Assembly (NCBI RefSeq): GCF_030272615.1
Contig: NC_081405.1
Coordinates: forward strand, 312,584,235-312,648,234
DNA length: 64,000 bases
Direction of reading: 5' to 3'
Source: Cryptomeria japonica
Taxonomy: Eukaryota > Streptophyta > Pinopsida > Cupressales > Cupressaceae
Numbering within the stretch: position 1 is the stretch's first letter; each line of letters begins with the position of its first letter. Below, piece by piece: positions 58,615 to 64,000 of this stretch. Under the pieces are notes generated by a model. It was given only the letters and a program-made list of their open reading frames with translations. It ran no database searches and was not told the DNA's origin. Both the position numbers and the translations under genes were made by a program.

Positions 58615-59467
58615 TTTAGTAGAAACTTTCAGTGATGAAGGGGACAAAATCCATGTTGATATGTTGCTCGAGGGTTGGTGGTTCTAGTCGAGATGTGTTA
58701 TAAGTGATACACTCATCGGGCAAGAATGCCAGATTGATTTTTCCTTCGCGGTTTATGATTTGATTAAAAGAAGACTTTTGACAATAGGCTCTTGTTTTTA
58801 AGGGCTCTTTGTCAAATTCGTTGGATTTGTTTTGGATATAACATTTGACGTGATGAAGGAATACCCGATGAGATTTGAAGAGTTGACGATTGATGTATAC
58901 AAAACTTATTTCTCTTGATGAACTTGGAAAAACTAGGTTGTTGTTTCTTCAACATGATGTTACGATAAAGGTTCTTTCTTCTCAGAATATGGGGATTAGT
59001 CATGTATGAGTGATCAATGGTTTCCTTTGATTTGTTTGGATTCAGTTGATCTTGTTTGGAAAATTTCAAATCTTACTCTATCAAAGTGAAGGTTTAGATG
59101 CCCCTTCACGACAAAGCGTGTCAAATGATATGGATAAAAGCCTCCCGATATGGAGACTTGATTTGACAACTTGAGATTTTTAAAAAAGTGTTTTTGAGAT
59201 GAAATCCGTAAGATGTTAAAGGATTTTGTTGATACTGATGATGAGGTTTCCGGATTATGATAAGATAGACATGTTTTATTGTGCGATCAGTTTAGGATTT
59301 TTACAACATTTGTTTTGACACAAATTTAGCTCAAGAAATAGTTTTAACGGTTTGTTTTCGCTACTACGTTTTGGTGAAAAATGTTGTTTGATAACGAGAG
59401 GCTTCTGAAAATGTTCTCAAAATTTTTAAAATTCCTCACTATTTTTCCCTCTGTCTATATGTTTTTG

Positions 59468-59850
59468 ATCACGCACTAAAATAGGGACGAAATGTGCTAC
59501 CAAAATTACTCCACGCGCTAAAATAATGACCACACACACTAGGCTGCCCCTAGACACGCGCTAAAGTTTTGACTGTTCAAAAAAATTATTTTCTATCTGT
59601 TTGAAAAGTCATGCACTAGCCTGGGCTTGTAACGTGCTAACTTTTGAACCTGATGCGCTAATGTTTGGTTTCCACGTGCTAAGCTGATGCTTCCATGTGC
59701 TAGACTATTTTTTTGATGTGCTAAATGTTTTGACACTGGTTTGATTTTGGAATAAAATGCTACTGTTTGGAACTGACGCGCTAACTTGATGGTTGGATGT
59801 GCTAACAAAAGTACCTCACGCCCTAAGAAGTTTCTCTTATGCGCTAAACT
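59468..59850 (+). repeat. Degenerate ATGCGCTAA motif array in the leader, array 1
   Basis: About fifteen variants (ACGCGCTAAA, ATGCGCTAA, ACGTGCTAA, ATGTGCTA), mostly 18-24 bp apart. They are the complement of the LTR motif TAGCGCAT. Read on the minus strand with spacing near 21 bp they give a repeated Leu-Ala-His peptide, which is probably incidental. Confidence 0.8.
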
Positions 59851-61370
59851 GCTTTGATTTTTCCTTTGGTTGGTTTTTTTGAATTTTTCAGGTTTGATGG
59901 ATGATTTTTTGAAGTAGTAAATGCAAGCATGGCACAAAAAGTACAACCATTTTGCCTAATCTAACAAAAAGTGTATGTTTTGCGAGGATGTATTCAAATC
60001 CCCAATGTTTTAACAGGTTTGGATACGAATAATACACTTCAGAAAGACTCTTTATTCAAAAGTCATAAATAACATCATAGCCCACTAGTCTTGATACTCC
60101 ATCAAGTCAAATAGCCGTGTCACCCCCTAGAAGGCGCCCGTTTTTTTGCCTTTTGTTAGAAATTAACTCAAAGTGAATCGCTTCATAGTTGAGTAGTTAT
60201 CTTGGGAGATATATGGTGAGTAATTTTGGGGGCGGATTCTTCCCCACCCTTACACTATGATGTTATAAATGTCTGGTCACTGACTCGGTTCAAAGCTTCT
60301 ATTTCTATGGTTCGTAATCAAGCTTCTTGTTCGGCCGTCAGTGATAAACTCTCTCAGGAGGCTTCCCAACCTTTAGAACAAAGGCTTTACGTATCTCGAG
60401 GATACTAGAGGAAGGCTAATCGATGCGTGCAACTGTTGAAAAGGACTTTCGTCATTTTCCACTTTTGATTATAGTGGGTTGGAATACTTGGCGTCAAAGC
60501 CGTTTCCCACTTAGGTCGTTCCCTTCACACTGGCCATAAACGACTTTAAGAGTTGATTTCAACTCCTCGAGAAGGCAGGCCTGCTAAAGGTTTTATTGCT
60601 TGAAGTAAAGAAAGCTTTAAGAGTGGTCTGGATTTTTGATCACCCAGTTAAGGGGAGAGCATATTCCTTCCACTTTCGAGACAAGGCAAACAAGGTTATT
60701 TTTTAGCCTTCAAGACAATGATTTGCTAACTTCTATTTGGAGATGTTGCTCCAACAAGCATGATGTTCTTTTTAACCTTTCATAGCAAAGTGTGTATTTC
60801 CAAAACTTTTGTAAAACAAGCCTGGTCAACAAAGTAAATCGTGATGTTGGTCAACAAAATGAATTCGATAAAGGGGAAGGACTTCCCTCTTTTGATTTGC
60901 TTCAAAATAAAATGAAGTTCTTTTACTTTGCAAAATAAAGTGAATCCTTTTAAACACCAAAGGATGGTGAGGTTCTTTTTAAGCCCATTGCAAGAAAAAT
61001 GAAATTTTGTGTTGTTATTTTTAGAGCCTAGATTGAGAAATTTTCTCCTAGGAAAGCAATAAAAGATTTTGATTTGTTCTTCATTTTACTTGCCCAAAAT
61101 AAAAGCGAGTTCAATTTTTATTTAAGCAAGAAAAGAAAGAAATTTGGACTTTTGCCTAACTTAGAAAAGTTAGTAAAAATTTAAACTACTTTAACTTTAG
61201 CCTAAATAAAATGGATTCGAAACCTGCAGTCAACTGTCAGTAACCTGCAGAAAACCAGTCAATTTGTTAGCAAAAAGGTGAATTCCGTGGACTTCCACAA
61301 GTCTAAATTTTAGTTTCTGTTACAAATTAGTTTTTCTTTTTTCTGTCTATGATACGTTACAGAACAAACT

Positions 61371-61626
61371 GTACGCGCTACAATATAACAAAGATGCGCT
61401 AAAAGATGGATATGATGCGCTACACTGTATTCGGGATGCGCTACTTTGCGTGTCGAAAGCGCTGCTCTATTTTTCTCCCGCACCGAGACCTACAGGAAAA
61501 ATTAGTAATCCAATGAGCTAATAAATGGACTTTACGCGCTAGATGATGGACTCCACATGCTGAACAGTAAACCGAATGTGCTAGGTTGTTAACCGGATGC
61601 GCTAAACAGTTAACTTAACGCGCTAA
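61371..61626 (+). repeat. Degenerate ATGCGCTA motif array in the leader, array 2
   Basis: About ten variants (ACGCGCTAC, ATGCGCTAAAA, ATGCGCTACAC, AAAGCGCTG, ACGCGCTAGA, ATGTGCTAGG, ATGCGCTAAAC, ACGCGCTAATT), same orientation as array 1 and opposite to the LTR arrays. Confidence 0.8.
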
Positions 61627-61683
61627 TTCATTTTTCTCACATGCCTGCAAAAGTGGTTAAATTCAAAAACCGATTTGATATAT

Positions 61684-61709
61684 GGGGTCTAGCCCCATGG
61701 TGGGTGCCA
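61684..61709 (-). other. Primer binding site candidate of the Tat element
   Basis: On the minus strand TGGCACCCACCATGGGGCTA follows the LTR end (...CATACA) after four bases (TTTC). The leading TGG and position fit a primer site; the tRNA cannot be named with confidence because of mismatches. Confidence 0.6.
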
Positions 61710-61713
61710 GAAA

Positions 61714-64000
61714 TGTATGCAGGAAAAGCGGGTCGATAGAACTCAAAATGTGAAAAATGGAGCTCTATGGAGCTTTGCTTACACACCCACAGGACTTCTT
61801 GGTGCAAGCTATGGAGTAATGAAGTATCACTCAGCTTCCCAAGGTTGGTCCCATGGTTCTCTATCTTGCACAGTCCCTCAAACCAATATTTTTGCTCTCA
61901 GATCACTGAGCAAAATGGTTTAGGGATGGCAAATGCAAGAACGAGGGATGCTTTTTGTTGGTTTTAATATGAGATGCATCCTAAGCTATGCATGATTCTA
62001 GAAATGCAATAAACTAACTATAAGATGACAAGGTTAGTAAACAAACTATCCAAGCATACCATATTAGTTCAATGATTTAAGCTAATGATAATAGAAAGTA
62101 TTCTAAACATGCATATTTAGACTAATTTCTATCTAAAAGAGAGGCTAAAATGATGAGCATATATGAAATGAAAGCTTGAATGTATTTGAACATAAGTGTG
62201 ATACTACAAACTTGGATGATCTCCCAAAATGGAGGAATGAGGGCTCTATTTATAGCAAAAACATGGCAATGGATGGCCAGGATTGAAAGGTTTAATCAAG
62301 GGCCAAGTTTGAAAGTTGGGAATCCATGTTTGCAATTTGCACCAATGAAATGATGACAAATGTCAACATAGGGTTGGGTTGAGAGAAGGGGTTGGAGACA
62401 TTAAATGCCTGAGAAGACCTCATGGTCATCTAGAGATAAGGGTTAAACTTAAGTTAGGCTTACCCATTGGATTAAGAGTTAATCCAAGGATAAACTCTTG
62501 TGCAAATGATTAAGAAATAATCATGGTCAAAGCATTAAACACTTGATGAGACCCTTGGGTTGGATGAAGGTTAAGTTAGGCAAAAAGTCTCTAACCATGT
62601 AAGAGGGTTGAATTAACCATTAATGGTTTGGGAGACTTTGGAAAATTAAGTGGTTGAAGACTTGAAGCCTTTAATGGTTATCAAAGACTTTAAGGGTTTG
62701 AGAAGTGACTTCCCTTTGCTTAGGGATGTGACAAAGTTTATAAGATGGGTTAGGTTAATTAGAAGCGAATAGAAGAGTCTAGAAGGGATTAGAAATAGGT
62801 TCTAGGATGCAAGTGGGAGATGTAGGAAAATGCAAGTGGATGGAGGGATAATAGGATTTAATTGAAATAAAGTTAATTTAATTCAATTTGGTTGTAATTT
62901 GGGGAAATTAAATAAATTAAATTTATTCAATTTAGGATAACTATTTAATTAAATTTGAATTTAATTAAAAGTGGATAGGGGGGATTTAATTGAATAAAAT
63001 GATTTATTCATTAAATGGGTATGGTGAATTTAATTGAGTAATTTACTTAATTAAATAGAGGAATGCGGGTATTTAATTAAATTGGATTTAATTAAATAGA
63101 GAAATGATAATAAAATATTCATTTAGGAATATGGTCATTTTTATACGTCTACATTTTGCCCCTCTTTGAAGTGACGTGTGTGCACATGTTATTTCAAAGA
63201 AAATGATGTTTTATCGTGATTTATGATCAAATAAAATTTTTGTGTTGCTCTTATGATTTGCAAGTCGTGCCCCAGATTTGACTTGATGCATGATGCCCCC
63301 TCGGGAGATGAATCAATATTTTAAAATTTTTGATTGGATTTGATGATTTGTGTGTGGTATGTATGATTTTGTCTCTGTGAAATGTTGAAATTGATTCATC
63401 TCTCGATAATGTACATTGTGTAGGGTATAAGGGAGACCGCGAGCAAATTACATGCTCGGTTTCCTAACCCTAATTCCATTTTCCTCCTATAAAAAGGGAA
63501 AAGGGCTTTGATTTGATTCATTTGTGCATTGTTGATTGTGGAGAAAAAGAATTTGGAGAGAAGTCAAAATGCCTATTCCATATTCCAGGCATCGTTTTGA
63601 GTACGTTCGGAGGTACCAGAGACTTGTCGCATATGGACCACCAGTAAGTCAACACTTTTGACCCTTTTTTGATTTTTGATTTTGTTGTTTTTGGTCATTT
63701 TTTTTGATTTTTGAAATTCAGTTTCAGCATTTTAGCTCATCAAAGTCGCAAATTAGTGCATACGAAAATTTAGGTAGCGCATGAAGCTTAATTTTAGGGT
63801 TGCGTCCGAAACAAAATAGCATAGCGCATAGAAAGTCTAGGGTAGCGTAGGGAGTGAAAATAGCGCATGCCAAACGTAGGGTAGCGCGTAGAGTAGACAA
63901 CGCATAGGGGTCACAGGGGTTCGAATGGGTAAGGGGTTTTAGTGCGTAGGGTAGACCTAGCGCATAGGGTCAAATAGGTAGTGCCAGCGAGGTATAGGTT
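61714..64000 (-). repeat. 5' LTR of the Tat element, cut by the window edge
   Basis: Direct repeat of 44791-47100, starting TGTATGCAGG on the plus strand. It repeats the minus-strand TATA-like motif (near 63140), the plus-strand TATA box (63488), the PMD first exon (63569-63643) and the start of the TAGCGCAT array. Confidence 0.92.
63569..63643 (+). other. Second copy of the antisense PMD first exon, in the 5' LTR
   Basis: ATG to splice donor, 25 codons with no stop: MPIPYSRHRFEYVRRYQRLV then AYGPP, followed by GTAAGT. With the TATA box 81 bp upstream, this LTR could start plus-strand transcripts into whatever lies right of the element. Confidence 0.6.

Larger units (their letters stand above)
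58650..61684 (-). other. Long leader of the Tat element
   Basis: About 3 kb between primer site and gag, a usual size for this lineage. No protein domain is recognised. Frames at 58812-59069 and 59593-59946 have no known family; the latter only reflects the motif array. It contains two arrays of the (A)TGCGCTA motif. Confidence 0.6.
44791..64000 (-). mobile_element. Large Tat-lineage Ty3/gypsy retrotransposon carrying an antisense PMD gene (right end outside the window)
   Basis: Two direct LTRs (44791 onward and 61714 onward) match over at least 2.3 kb with few differences; the first 210 bp differ at four positions, all transitions. Pol runs on the minus strand, so the 5' LTR is on the right. 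A primer-site-like TGGCACCCACC abuts it at 61709. The order is leader (3 kb), gag, protease, G-patch, RT, RNase H, second RNase H, integrase, then a 3.5-kb region holding a gene in the opposite orientation, then the 3' LTR. Two RNase H domains and extra ORFs are hallmarks of the Tat/Ogre group. Total length exceeds 19 kb. Confidence 0.9.

Noticed and set aside
59593-59946. Protein with repeated Leu-Ala-His motif
   Set aside because: The peptide repeat follows from the ATGCGCTA array at near-21-bp spacing. There is no start context or domain.
61684-61709. Naming the primer tRNA of the Tat element
   Set aside because: The site begins TGG at the right place but mismatches the tRNA 3' ends I can recall, so no identity is given.

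Overview
This is nuclear DNA from a seed plant with a large, repeat-filled genome. The signs are AT-rich sequence, GT/AG introns, nested LTR retrotransposons (Ty3/gypsy chromovirus and Tat lineages, copia-like elements primed by initiator tRNA-Met), hAT transposons with BED/DUF659/hATC domains, LINE relics, and plant gene pieces (PDS5, aldo-keto reductase, possible PPR). A gymnosperm would fit, but the sequence does not prove it. No rRNA, tRNA, CRISPR array or bacterial-type operon was seen.

Layout. 1-3912: decayed hAT transposon. 4375-5250: LTR-like fragment. 6960-9945: intron-less PDS5 (sister chromatid cohesion) fragment on the minus strand, split by a 2.2-kb copia-type LTR element with a perfect ATCTG target-site duplication. 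10-17 kb: gene-poor, with a 21-bp minisatellite and a LINE ORF1 relic. 17238-17983: 746-bp non-autonomous hAT derivative with 16-bp terminal inverted repeats and an 8-bp duplication. 20045-21110: three 3' exons of an aldo-keto reductase. 22-30 kb: small relics and tandem repeats. 30862-35590: non-autonomous LTR element with a Gag-like zinc-knuckle ORF and an unrecognised coiled-coil ORF. 36.6 kb: GC-rich cluster of hairpins. 39.5-42.4 kb: broken chromovirus pol and its 3' LTR on the minus strand. 42606-43815: solo LTR with a CTTTT duplication. 44791 to beyond the right edge: a large Tat-lineage Ty3/gypsy element on the minus strand, with LTRs of at least 2.3 kb, a 3-kb leader, gag, protease, G-patch, reverse transcriptase, two RNase H domains and integrase.

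The most interesting structure is on the plus strand of that last element, antisense to its pol. A plant-mobile-domain (PMD) gene appears to use a TATA box, first exon (25 codons) and splice donor that all lie inside the LTR. It splices across about 1 kb to an in-frame acceptor and continues to about 49700. A second TATA-like motif faces the other way 343 bp from the first, so the LTR may hold a divergent promoter. The other LTR repeats the promoter and first exon. The LTR and the leader also carry degenerate arrays of one motif (TAGCGCAT and its complement) in opposite orientation, so different parts of the element's RNA could pair.

Almost everything coding is decayed. Many in-frame stops are TAG or TGA of the kind produced by C-to-T change at methylated sites. 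The aldo-keto reductase has the best-preserved host exons, but no convincing first exon was found.
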